Made by a program: the position numbers and the translations under genes
Assembly: GCA_023228245.1 (NCBI GenBank)
Contig: JALOBN010000028.1
Coordinates: 1 to 36,118 of the forward strand
DNA: 36,118 nucleotides
Direction of reading: 5' to 3'
From: Candidatus Pacearchaeota archaeon
Lineage (GTDB): Archaea; Nanoarchaeota; Nanoarchaeia; Pacearchaeales; GW2011-AR1
Shown: positions 23,171 through 29,447 of the stretch, in pieces
Numbering within the stretch: position 1 is the first letter of the stretch
Layout: every line of letters starts with the position of its first letter
The notes under the pieces: generated by a model
Told to the model about the DNA's origin: nothing
The model's database searches: none
What the model saw: only the letters and a program-made list of their open reading frames with translations

Positions 23171-23250
23171 CGCGCGGCTGCGGCGTGGACGGTGACACGC
23201 ACGGAGGCATCCGGAAAGAAGGTTCGAATCCTTCCAGCCGCGCGTTTTTT
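23171..23250 (+). terminator. Extended acceptor stem followed by T6
   Basis: The tRNA-like acceptor extends three pairs outward (CGC 23171-23173 with GCG 23242-23244), making a 10-bp stem, and is followed by TTTTTT (23245-23250). The element may therefore end transcription, fully or partly, after the tRNA-like RNA. Confidence 0.4.
23174..23242 (+). ncRNA. tRNA-like element with a mini-hairpin in place of the anticodon arm
   Basis: Acceptor: GCGGCTG (23174-23180) pairs fully with CAGCCGC (23235-23241). Two linker bases follow, then a D arm GCGTG/CACGC (23183-23187 with 23196-23200) whose loop holds GG. After A23201 comes CGGA-GGCA-TCCG (23202-23213), a 12-nt hairpin where a 17-nt anticodon arm should be. 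GAAA acts as a variable loop. The T arm is canonical: GAAGG-TTCGAAT-CCTTC (23218-23234). No CCA is encoded. It cannot decode as a normal tRNA; possible RNase P substrate, decoy or degenerate tRNA. Confidence 0.65.
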
Positions 23251-23263
23251 GATCGGAGAAAAC

Positions 23264-23515
23264 ATGGCTTACATGCCAGACATGAAACGCGACTTGGAAT
23301 ATATCGAAAAAGCAGCAGAGTCAAAAAGGCGGCGCGAGAAACGCGAACGCCTCGACCGGTTCGCAATCGCTGCGCTGGCGCTGACCGGAGAGGCCGACAT
23401 GGCCCACGCTAAAATTGCCAGTCTGGAAGATCGCGCAGAGTTCGCTTACGGCATGGCGCTGGCGCTGGAAGCGGAGCGGGAGAAAATTTTGCAAAATTTG
23501 GAGGAGAAAAAATGA
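23264..23515 (+). CDS. Unknown small helical protein
   Basis: 83 residues from ATG 23264 (GATCGGAG upstream); an earlier in-frame start at 23192 would lie inside the tRNA-like element. Almost entirely charged helix with a central AIAALALTGEADMAHAKIASLEDRAEFAYGMALALE segment (split: ALALTGEADMAHAKI and EDRAEFAYGMALALE). The stop overlaps the next ATG by four bases. Confidence 0.5.
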   Translation: MAYMPDMKRDLEYIEKAAESKRRREKRERLDRFAIAALALTGEADMAHAKIASLEDRAEFAYGMALALEAEREKILQNLEEKK

Positions 23516-23694
23516 GTGCTACACGTAAACAGATCGCGGCGCTGATCGAGGGAGAAATCAAAAGCCACGTAACGGAAATCGCGAAACTGAAAGCGGCGCT
23601 GAATGAGCTAGGCTCTATAGTTATAACCGATGCTATGATCGACGCCAAGCCACCGCGCAAACCGCGCGGATACGTCAAGCCAGCAGGAAAATGA
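23512..23694 (+). CDS. Unknown small protein
   Basis: 60 residues, unrecognised: two short helices (KQIAALIEGEIKSHVTEIAK, LKAALNELGS) and a basic, proline-rich tail (PPRKPRGYVKPAGK) that could contact nucleic acid. Coupled by ATGA overlaps to both neighbours, forming a three-gene cluster ahead of the recombination genes. GGAGGAGAAAAA precedes the start. Confidence 0.5.
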   Translation: MSATRKQIAALIEGEIKSHVTEIAKLKAALNELGSIVITDAMIDAKPPRKPRGYVKPAGK

Positions 23695-23924
23695 AAACGC
23701 TAACAGCAACTCTCCACCGCGAAACAGAAATTCCAGTCTTTGTCGAGTACGAGTATCACCCAGCACAGGCCGCGCGGTGGGATTGGTACGGCGGAGAACC
23801 GACTGAATGCGAACACGTGACGATCGAAAGCGTTTACATCGCGGCAACAAAAAATCAGATCGACTTGACCGAAGAAGAATATCAGGAGCTTGAAGCGTTG
23901 GCTTTGCAAGTAGAAAGAAATTAG
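23691..23924 (+). CDS. Unknown small acidic protein
   Basis: 77 residues, unrecognised; acidic, with an N-terminal beta hairpin (TLTATLHRETEIPVFVEYEY) and an acidic helical end (LTEEEYQELEALALQVERN). Similar small proteins with a closing EEYQELE-type helix often sit beside phage recombination genes. Overlaps the preceding gene by four bases; followed by a GGCNN array. Confidence 0.5.
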   Translation: MKTLTATLHRETEIPVFVEYEYHPAQAARWDWYGGEPTECEHVTIESVYIAATKNQIDLTEEEYQELEALALQVERN

Positions 23925-23927
23925 CAT

Positions 23928-23990
23928 GGCGAGGCGCGGCGCGGCTTGGCAAGGCCAGTCCCGGCGAGACAAGACAAGGGATTTTTTAGG
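23928..23990 (+). repeat. GGCNN pentanucleotide array (copy 1) with shared leader
   Basis: From 23928 the sequence runs as consecutive 5-mers: GGCGA, GGCGC, GGCGC, GGCTT, GGCAA, GGCCA, GTCCC, GGCGA, then GACAA, GACAA, GGGAT and a T tract, AGGAG. It forms the leader of the exonuclease gene. The same GACAAGACAAGGGAT-T(n)-AGGAG block ends copy 2 at 26292-26370. Confidence 0.8.
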
Positions 23991-23998
23991 AGCAACCA

Positions 23999-25126
23999 AT
24001 GACATTACCTGTTATCAGATGCAGCGCGCTGCCACGGATTTTATCCTGCAACGCCAGCATCAAAGCGCCTACGCTACGGATTGACCAGGAATCATATATG
24101 GCGCGTATCGGCACGGCGGCGCACAAGATGCTTGAATTGCGAAACCTCGAAAACGACGAATTGCGAGAACGCATCAATCATCTGGCTTTTACGGAAAACG
24201 TTGACGCCGACGAACTCGCGATGCTGGTATTCTCCGGGCGCAAAATCTGGCGAGAACATTTCGCCGACGTAATCAGCATCACCGGCACGGAAATGCATAT
24301 CATCACAAATATCGACGATGTTTTTCTTTTGTCCGGCACGTGTGATATCGCCGGATCAATCGGCGGAATCAATGTCATCGTCGATTGGAAAACAGGCTAC
24401 AGAGAGTATAGCCCGGCCATGCAGACGATGGGATATCACGTACTGCAAGACTCAGTCAGGAACAACAGGCTGCATATGCTTGACCTGATAGCATACAAGA
24501 GCGTAGCCATTTTCGCTCGGCTTGGCACGTATGAAGTATACGATCACTGCTGGGAAGATATTCAGGACATGCTTGACGAAATCAAGGAAATCATCGCCAC
24601 TCCGGAACCAGACAGAAAATACAATCCAGACGGCGCAAATTGCATGTATTGCCCGCGCGCGCTTGAATGTCCTGCCCGCCTAATGCTCATGTATAGTTCC
24701 GGGCGAGACATCCTTGCCATGACAGGCGACGGCGTAGGCAAGGAAATCACAACCGCAAAACTAGCGGCGCTGTATCCGCAAAGCCGCGTGCTGAAAAAGG
24801 CTCTCGAAAATTACGAATCAATTTTGCGGGCGGCGGTAGAACAGGCTGGCGGGAAAATTGCATTCGACGGCGGCGAAATCGTACTGAACGAAAGCCCTCG
24901 TAAGACTATTTTGTGGAATCCGGAAGTGTTACGAAACTTCCTCTCCGCTGATCAGGTTGCAGGGTTACGGCCAACGATCAGCAGAAAAGAACTTGAGCAG
25001 GCAGTGTCAGACGGCGCTCCGATACGGCAGAAGGGAAAGGCGAAGGAACTTTGCATCCAAGCATTGAAAGATGCCGGATCGGTTGAAGAAAAACTTGTGA
25101 AGTCCATCGAATATCGGAAAGTTTAG
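23999..25126 (+). CDS. PD-(D/E)XK recombination exonuclease with Cys cluster (DUF2800-like)
   Basis: 375 residues, the likely 5'-3' exonuclease partner of RecT. GTAAHKMLELR near residue 38 matches the RecB-type helix, and SGTCDIAG plus VIVDWKTGY (residues about 116-135) provide the catalytic D...D-x-K, followed by the usual Q-x-x-x-Y/H position (AMQTMGYHVLQ). CMYCPRALEC near residue 220 is a C-x2-C-x5-C cluster which, with a cysteine near the N terminus (SCNAS), could bind an Fe-S cluster as in Cas4/AddB-like nucleases. AGGAG from the shared array leader is its ribosome site. Confidence 0.85.
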   Translation: MTLPVIRCSALPRILSCNASIKAPTLRIDQESYMARIGTAAHKMLELRNLENDELRERINHLAFTENVDADELAMLVFSGRKIWREHFADVISITGTEMHIITNIDDVFLLSGTCDIAGSIGGINVIVDWKTGYREYSPAMQTMGYHVLQDSVRNNRLHMLDLIAYKSVAIFARLGTYEVYDHCWEDIQDMLDEIKEIIATPEPDRKYNPDGANCMYCPRALECPARLMLMYSSGRDILAMTGDGVGKEITTAKLAALYPQSRVLKKALENYESILRAAVEQAGGKIAFDGGEIVLNESPRKTILWNPEVLRNFLSADQVAGLRPTISRKELEQAVSDGAPIRQKGKAKELCIQALKDAGSVEEKLVKSIEYRKV

Positions 25127-25139
25127 GGAGAGAAAAATT

Positions 25140-26282
25140 ATGACAGCATCATCGGAACGGAAAAACGAAGTGGCTGAAAAAAGAAACGACCATGCGTTAT
25201 CAATGGTCAAAGCTTTGGAAGTATCCTACAAATCTGCGCTGCCGTCGCATGTGACAATGGAGCATTTTTCGCGGGCGCTGTTGACTGAGTTCCGTCGCAC
25301 CCCGGCATTGATGGACTGCACCCGCGAAAGCGTCGGCTCTGGCGTGTTGATGTTTGCGCAACTTGGTTTGATGTTAGGCGTAAACGGCGCTGGCTGGTTG
25401 ATACCGTTCAACAACAAACGAGGAACAAAGGAAGCCGTCTCCGTAATCGGCTATCAAGGCTTGATCGATCTTTGCTATCGCTCAGACCGCGTCGAAAGCG
25501 TGTGCGCCGATGTCGTTTGCGAAAACGACGTATTCGAGTACGAGCAGGGTCTTGAGCAGAAGCTACGCCACAAACCAGAATTGCGCGGCACTCGCGGAAA
25601 GCCGTATGCTGTCTACGCCATTGCAAACATCAAGGGCAGTTCGCGCCCGGTATATGTTGTGCTCAATGCCGAAGAAGTTGAAACAGTCAAAAATTCATCG
25701 CCGGGAGCGAGAAAATCAGACAGCCCATGGAACGGCAATTTTGCGACTGAGATGTGGAAGAAAACAGCAATCCGTCGCCTGTGTAAATACCTTCCGAAGT
25801 CTGTTGAGCTTTCGGCTGCGCTTGATTTTGAGACCCGCCAGGAAACCGAAATGAAAGAGGTTGACGCAACAGTAGCTGACGATCCACTCGCCCCAGGCCG
25901 TCACGAAACCAAACGGTCGAAGAGGCAGCCAGAGCCGGTAACGCAACCGGAATACGTGGCCGACGTGAGCGGTGCGCACCTGCCGCCGGAACCGTCTCCG
26001 GATCAGGAGCCGCCGCAGGAAGACCATTCTCCCGACGCCGGGGAAATGGTCGAGGAAGAAAATACTTGCCCGGTCGACGCCTGCAAGGATTACGTCGACC
26101 TGCTTGCCGCGAGAAATCGGATGCCGCGATTTTTGGACAAGGCGATTGAATCGGCGCGCGAGAAACATGGCGAGTGCGGGCGCGTTAAAACATTCGGCGA
26201 CATCGATCACACCGACGCAATCCAGTGCGGGCTGATACTGACTGAGTTCCGCAGGACTCATGACAGGGCGAAGGGGAAATAA
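25140..26282 (+). CDS. recT: RecT-family single-strand annealing protein
   Basis: 380 residues. Residues about 15-235 match RecT: VSYKSALPSHVTMEHFSRAL, a helical stretch, GVLMFAQLGLMLGVNGAGWL with IPFNNKRG and AVSVIGYQGLIDLCYRSD, then NGNFATEMWKKTAIRRLCKY and LP. It coats resected ssDNA and anneals complements, together with the upstream nuclease. Residues 236-310 are a proline/glutamate-rich disordered linker, and the last 70 residues (CKDYVDLLAARNRMPRFLDK, HTDAIQCGLILTEFRRTH) form an extra helical module not usual in RecT, possibly a partner-binding tail. GGGAGAG precedes ATG 25140. Confidence 0.92.
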   Translation: MTASSERKNEVAEKRNDHALSMVKALEVSYKSALPSHVTMEHFSRALLTEFRRTPALMDCTRESVGSGVLMFAQLGLMLGVNGAGWLIPFNNKRGTKEAVSVIGYQGLIDLCYRSDRVESVCADVVCENDVFEYEQGLEQKLRHKPELRGTRGKPYAVYAIANIKGSSRPVYVVLNAEEVETVKNSSPGARKSDSPWNGNFATEMWKKTAIRRLCKYLPKSVELSAALDFETRQETEMKEVDATVADDPLAPGRHETKRSKRQPEPVTQPEYVADVSGAHLPPEPSPDQEPPQEDHSPDAGEMVEEENTCPVDACKDYVDLLAARNRMPRFLDKAIESAREKHGECGRVKTFGDIDHTDAIQCGLILTEFRRTHDRAKGK

Positions 26283-26291
26283 ATTCAGCGC

Positions 26292-26370
26292 GGCAGGGCA
26301 CGGCTTGGCAGGGCGGGGCACGGCTGGGCAAGGCGTGGCTGGGCAAGACAAGACAAGGGATTTTTTTAGG
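26292..26370 (+). repeat. GGCNN pentanucleotide array (copy 2): eleven units plus shared leader
   Basis: Eleven uninterrupted GGCNN units run from 26292 to 26346 (NN = AG, AC, TT, AG, GG, AC, TG, AA, GT, TG, AA), then GACAA, GACAA, GGGAT, a T7 tract and AGGAG. It follows recT and leads into the gene at 26379. The variable NN positions mean the period, not the whole unit, is conserved. Confidence 0.82.
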
Positions 26371-26378
26371 AGTTAACC

Positions 26379-26639
26379 ATGTATTTCGCGAGAATCTACA
26401 AAGACTACCGATACCACTATTTGTCATTTGACTGCGGCATGTCGGTTTATGTCGCTGACGCGGAGATTTTCGGCGACTCGCTGGAGGCGGTCGAGGCGGT
26501 GCAAACCTGCTTTAAAGACGGCCTGCTGCCGCTCAATATCGACCACGCCGTAATCTATCACGGCGCGCCCGGAGACCGCCTCGCGCGGCAGGTGGCGCGG
26601 CTGAACATGGTTAAAACAGGAGGAGTAAATGAATCGTAA
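26379..26639 (+). CDS. Unknown small protein
   Basis: 86 residues, unrecognised. Begins with an aromatic-rich strand segment (MYFARIYKDYRYHYLSFDCG) and continues VYVADAEIFGDSLEAVEAV with an acidic helix. Its ribosome site is the AGGAG that ends the pentanucleotide array, suggesting control through that leader. The end overlaps the next gene by 11 bases. Confidence 0.5.
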   Translation: MYFARIYKDYRYHYLSFDCGMSVYVADAEIFGDSLEAVEAVQTCFKDGLLPLNIDHAVIYHGAPGDRLARQVARLNMVKTGGVNES

Positions 26640-27027
26640 AGAGGCACAGGAAGCGCTAATTTCCGGCAAGAAGATACGGCGCAAGGAATGGTTTAGAACT
26701 GTAATATACATGGCGCAAGATGGTGTAATTTGGAGATATACAACTACCAATAATAAACATTACAGAAGCGATGACACGCCGTTCGACTCTGAAATCTGCT
26801 ATGACGACGGCTGGGAACTGTATGAGGAGCCGGAGTATATCGACCATGCGGTTAGTGAGCATAATGGCTGGCGTGTATATGGAGATCTCATAAACCTTAC
26901 TGTAGAAGCAATAAGTGAGCATAACTTCCACCGATACGTCTACGCCGACGGGACTTTATCGCTGTCTCCGGTGCGCGACGTTGACGGGGAGAATGAGTGG
27001 CCGGTTGCCGTGAGGATGAAGAAATGA
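26629..27027 (+). CDS. DUF2829/Tad2-like small protein
   Basis: 132 residues. The first 70 match the small phage fold with EAQEALISGKKIRRKEW, an aromatic strand IYMAQDGVIWRY and the closing DGWELYEEPE. That pattern (EAL..L..GkkvrRk.W ... dWe) is shared by DUF2829 proteins, which include Tad2, a sponge for the signalling nucleotide of Thoeris defence. Residues 75-132 repeat similar strand elements. Tad2-like anti-defence function is an inference; many relatives are uncharacterised. AGGAGGAG precedes the start. Confidence 0.5.
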   Translation: MNRKEAQEALISGKKIRRKEWFRTVIYMAQDGVIWRYTTTNNKHYRSDDTPFDSEICYDDGWELYEEPEYIDHAVSEHNGWRVYGDLINLTVEAISEHNFHRYVYADGTLSLSPVRDVDGENEWPVAVRMKK

Positions 27028-27752
27028 TACTTGTCGGATGCGAAGAAAGCCAAACCATAACAGCGGCGTTTCGCAAAGCTGGATACGAGGCAATGAGTTG
27101 TGATCTACTTCCGACACGAGGAAACACGGACCGGCATATACAGGCCGATATCATGGGAGTCGTACAATCGCGGAGATGGGATTTAATAATATTGCATCCT
27201 GATTGTACGGCTATGGCGGTATCAGGAAATAGGTGGTATGGCAAAGGAATGCCATGCTATAGCACGCGGCAATATGCTATTGAGTGGACATTGTCACTAT
27301 GGAATCTTGCCACCACGCACGGCGTGAGAGTTGCTCTGGAAAATCCTGTCAGTGTAATTTTCAAGTATCTGCCAAACGTCCATTATGTACAGCCTTGGCA
27401 ATTTGGCCACGGCGAGACTAAAAAAACAGGGTTTGCGCTGCATAACCTTCCGCCACTACAGCCAACTAATATCGTATCAGGACGCCAAACAATGCTAACC
27501 AAACTAATTGAGAAGATGAAAAATAAATGTGCAAATGCACGGGAAGTTGGAACAGGATTGCATACCGAAAACAAACAAGCTGGCATTTTTGCGGTAGAAG
27601 ATATCGAAGCGCTGATAAAGGAAAATGAAAAGCAGCGCGACGGGCTGGAGATGATACTAAAGTGCGCAGGCGCGCCTAATCCAGTCGGCGCGCTGCACAC
27701 GGTGATATCTATTGCGAAGCAGGCGCTGGCTGGCGGGGAGGTGGAGAAGTGA
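27024..27752 (+). CDS. Phage cytosine-methyltransferase-like protein
   Basis: 242 residues from ATG 27024 (the frame extends to 26997, but GAGG at 27012-27015 fits the later start). It matches the phage DNA methylase-like family: ILVGCEESQTITAAFRKAGY (SAM site), AMSCDLLP, HIQADI, RWDLIILHPDCTAMAVSGN, ALENPVSVIFKYL and QPWQFGHGETKKTGF. The family usually has PPCT where this has PDCT (59-62), so Cys61 is kept but the second Pro is Asp. The standard C-terminal region is replaced by a helical segment with ENEKQRDGLEMILKCAGAP. Activity is uncertain. Overlaps its neighbour by four bases. Confidence 0.75.
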   Translation: MILVGCEESQTITAAFRKAGYEAMSCDLLPTRGNTDRHIQADIMGVVQSRRWDLIILHPDCTAMAVSGNRWYGKGMPCYSTRQYAIEWTLSLWNLATTHGVRVALENPVSVIFKYLPNVHYVQPWQFGHGETKKTGFALHNLPPLQPTNIVSGRQTMLTKLIEKMKNKCANAREVGTGLHTENKQAGIFAVEDIEALIKENEKQRDGLEMILKCAGAPNPVGALHTVISIAKQALAGGEVEK

Positions 27753-27770
27753 AAACAGAAAGGAAAACAA

Positions 27771-28412
27771 ATGTCTGAAAAACAAGGTGTCTTAGCACGC
27801 ATGGATGAGTTGCTGCCAACGCTTGATCCGGAGGGAATACGTGCGCGTGCGCTTATTGCAATGCGGACTTTCCGCGCGAACTGGTGGGAGCTGGGCAAGC
27901 TGCTGACAGATATCGCGTACGGCGGCGACTACAAGGAATGGGGGCACGATGACTTCGAAGTTTATTGCGCGCGCGAACTTGGTCTGAAAAAAGAAAACGT
28001 GCGGAAACTCATGTCCAGCTACAATTACTTGCGCCAAAAAACACCGGAGAAAATAGAACTGCTTGATCGTGGAAACTTATCTTTTTCCGTGCCTGATTAC
28101 AAAACCGTCGAGATGCTAAAGCGCGTCTCGGACAACGACACTATCAGCGAGGATCAGGTTAATGAGTTTCACGCAGCAGCGTTTTCTGGCGAGATCGACG
28201 AATCAGAACTTCGCAAAAAAATCCGCGAGGCGATTGCAGAAACAACGCTGCCAGAGATGGATTCCGTCAACGCAGATCGACACAAGGAGCTTGCGGCGAT
28301 ACTTCGCACGGCGCGCGCCTTGCGTGAGAAACTGGCGCGGACTAAGTATGTTGCTGGCGGATTAAAAGAACGTGCCGAAAACATCCTGGCGGAAATTGAG
28401 GCGCTTGACTAA
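27771..28412 (+). CDS. Unknown helical protein, possible DNA-binding
   Basis: 213 residues, unrecognised. Residues 30-85 resemble a HTH-type segment often seen in phage and plasmid proteins (WWELGKLLTDIAYGGDYKEW, YCARELGLKKENVRKLMSSY). The rest is long charged helix ending in AENILAEIEALD, likely a coiled coil. It begins 18 bases after the methylase-like gene with GAAAGGAAAAC upstream. DNA binding is only a suggestion from the helix pattern. Confidence 0.5.
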   Translation: MSEKQGVLARMDELLPTLDPEGIRARALIAMRTFRANWWELGKLLTDIAYGGDYKEWGHDDFEVYCARELGLKKENVRKLMSSYNYLRQKTPEKIELLDRGNLSFSVPDYKTVEMLKRVSDNDTISEDQVNEFHAAAFSGEIDESELRKKIREAIAETTLPEMDSVNADRHKELAAILRTARALREKLARTKYVAGGLKERAENILAEIEALD

Positions 28413-28463
28413 CTATTAGAAAATGTCAAAAACATCAGTTTTATGATTTGGTGGAGGGGAGAG

Positions 28464-29117
28464 ATGATCAAAGACAATGTCATCGAAAATTTTGTGGATC
28501 AAAGTGGTAAATCGTTTTACCATGAACTTGCAGGCGTATGCTCAAAAGACGGCCTTGTGTTCGCAACTGATACGTATATTTTATGCTGTAGAAACATATC
28601 AGAAGGCGAGCCTAAAAAATATCCGCCGTATGAAACCATGCGTATAAATATCAAACCTTTGCTCGAACTATTTGATTTTTCCTCATGTGACGAACCTCTG
28701 CCTGTCGTATGCATTCGCAAGTGCGAAACGTGCAATGGAGAAATAAAATACACCGGGAAACAAACATGCACTGAATGCTATGGCGAAGGCGAAATAGAAT
28801 GCCTTGAGTGTGGAAGCATGGTTGAATGCAAGGATTGCAAAGGGCATGGAGAAATAGAAGGTGTAGTTATTGTCTGCGCGTCTTGCAAAAACTTAGGATA
28901 TACCTGCGATAATGCGGTTAACGGCATTATCAAGTTCGGAGATTTTGATATTAGCCTCCAGTATTATGCGGCAATCCAGTCGGTTCCAGATGTAAAGATC
29001 AAGCTGGTATCGAAGGAACGAGATGTGAATTATCTTGTGTTCGCTGGCCAGCATTATCGCGGAGTATTGTTGCTCAGTAACGCTGGCAGGGAGGTTGATA
29101 AGAGTGAAACAGCATGA
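28464..29117 (+). CDS. Clamp-like protein carrying a DnaJ-type Cys-rich insert
   Basis: 217 residues from ATG 28464 (GAGGGGAGAG upstream; an earlier ATG at 28443 lacks a site). The flanks resemble a single sliding-clamp-like domain: GKSFYHELAGVCSKDGLVFA, TDTYILCCRN and the late VNYLVFAGQHYRGVLLLSNAG. The middle (residues about 83-150) holds repeated C-x-x-C-x-G-x-G-type motifs (CETCNG, CTECYGEGE, CLECG, CKDCKGHGE, CASCKNLGY), like the DnaJ zinc region. The combination is unusual; the clamp reading is an inference. The end overlaps the next gene by 14 bases. Confidence 0.55.
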   Translation: MIKDNVIENFVDQSGKSFYHELAGVCSKDGLVFATDTYILCCRNISEGEPKKYPPYETMRINIKPLLELFDFSSCDEPLPVVCIRKCETCNGEIKYTGKQTCTECYGEGEIECLECGSMVECKDCKGHGEIEGVVIVCASCKNLGYTCDNAVNGIIKFGDFDISLQYYAAIQSVPDVKIKLVSKERDVNYLVFAGQHYRGVLLLSNAGREVDKSETA

Positions 29118-29322
29118 ATTAATTTCAGTCTGTTGCGTGTGCGGCGCGGAGATAGGCCGCAAACCATGTATACCCGAAATGGACGGCAAGCTGTCGCATG
29201 GGTATTGCCAGCGGTGCCTGTTTGTTGAGCTGGTCAAAATGGGCGCTGAAAAAATAAACCTCGCTCCAGTGGAAGTTGTGAGAATATGTAAAATTGATGT
29301 TGACAACTTTGTTCGGATATGA
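29104..29322 (+). CDS. Small zinc-ribbon protein
   Basis: 72 residues from GTG 29104, with GGGAGG 9-10 bases upstream. CCVCGAEIGRK and YCQRCLF form a C-x2-C...C-x2-C ribbon with the phage-typical SHGYCQRC ending. It resembles the small SHGxCPxC proteins common in phage early regions, whose role is not established. It is followed by a strong terminator. Confidence 0.6.
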   Translation: MKQHELISVCCVCGAEIGRKPCIPEMDGKLSHGYCQRCLFVELVKMGAEKINLAPVEVVRICKIDVDNFVRI

Positions 29323-29373
29323 TGGTGTCTTAAAAGAATCTTTGCAGGATTCCATCAATAAAATTAAAACATC

Positions 29374-29431
29374 CTCCAGCCTCTCCGCCTCTCTCTCCTG
29401 CAAGGATTCGGCGGAGTTGGCTGGGGTTTTT
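29374..29431 (+). terminator. Strong rho-independent terminator
   Basis: CCAGCC (29376-29381) and CTCCGCC (29383-29389) pair with GGCGGAG (29410-29416) and GGCTGG (29419-29424), with a small T/TT internal loop and a 20-nt apical loop. A T5 tract follows at 29427-29431. It separates the recombination block from the replication genes. Confidence 0.75.
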
Positions 29432-29447
29432 AGGCATTATTTTCCCT

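Noticed and set aside
23174..23242. Ordinary functional tRNA
   Set aside because: No fold gives a 5-bp stem with a 7-nt anticodon loop; the region between D and T arms is five to six bases too short.
23218..23245. attP core matching a tRNA 3' end
   Set aside because: The T-arm plus acceptor sequence would suit an att core, but the full tRNA-like fold is present here and no integrase gene exists nearby or anywhere in the window.
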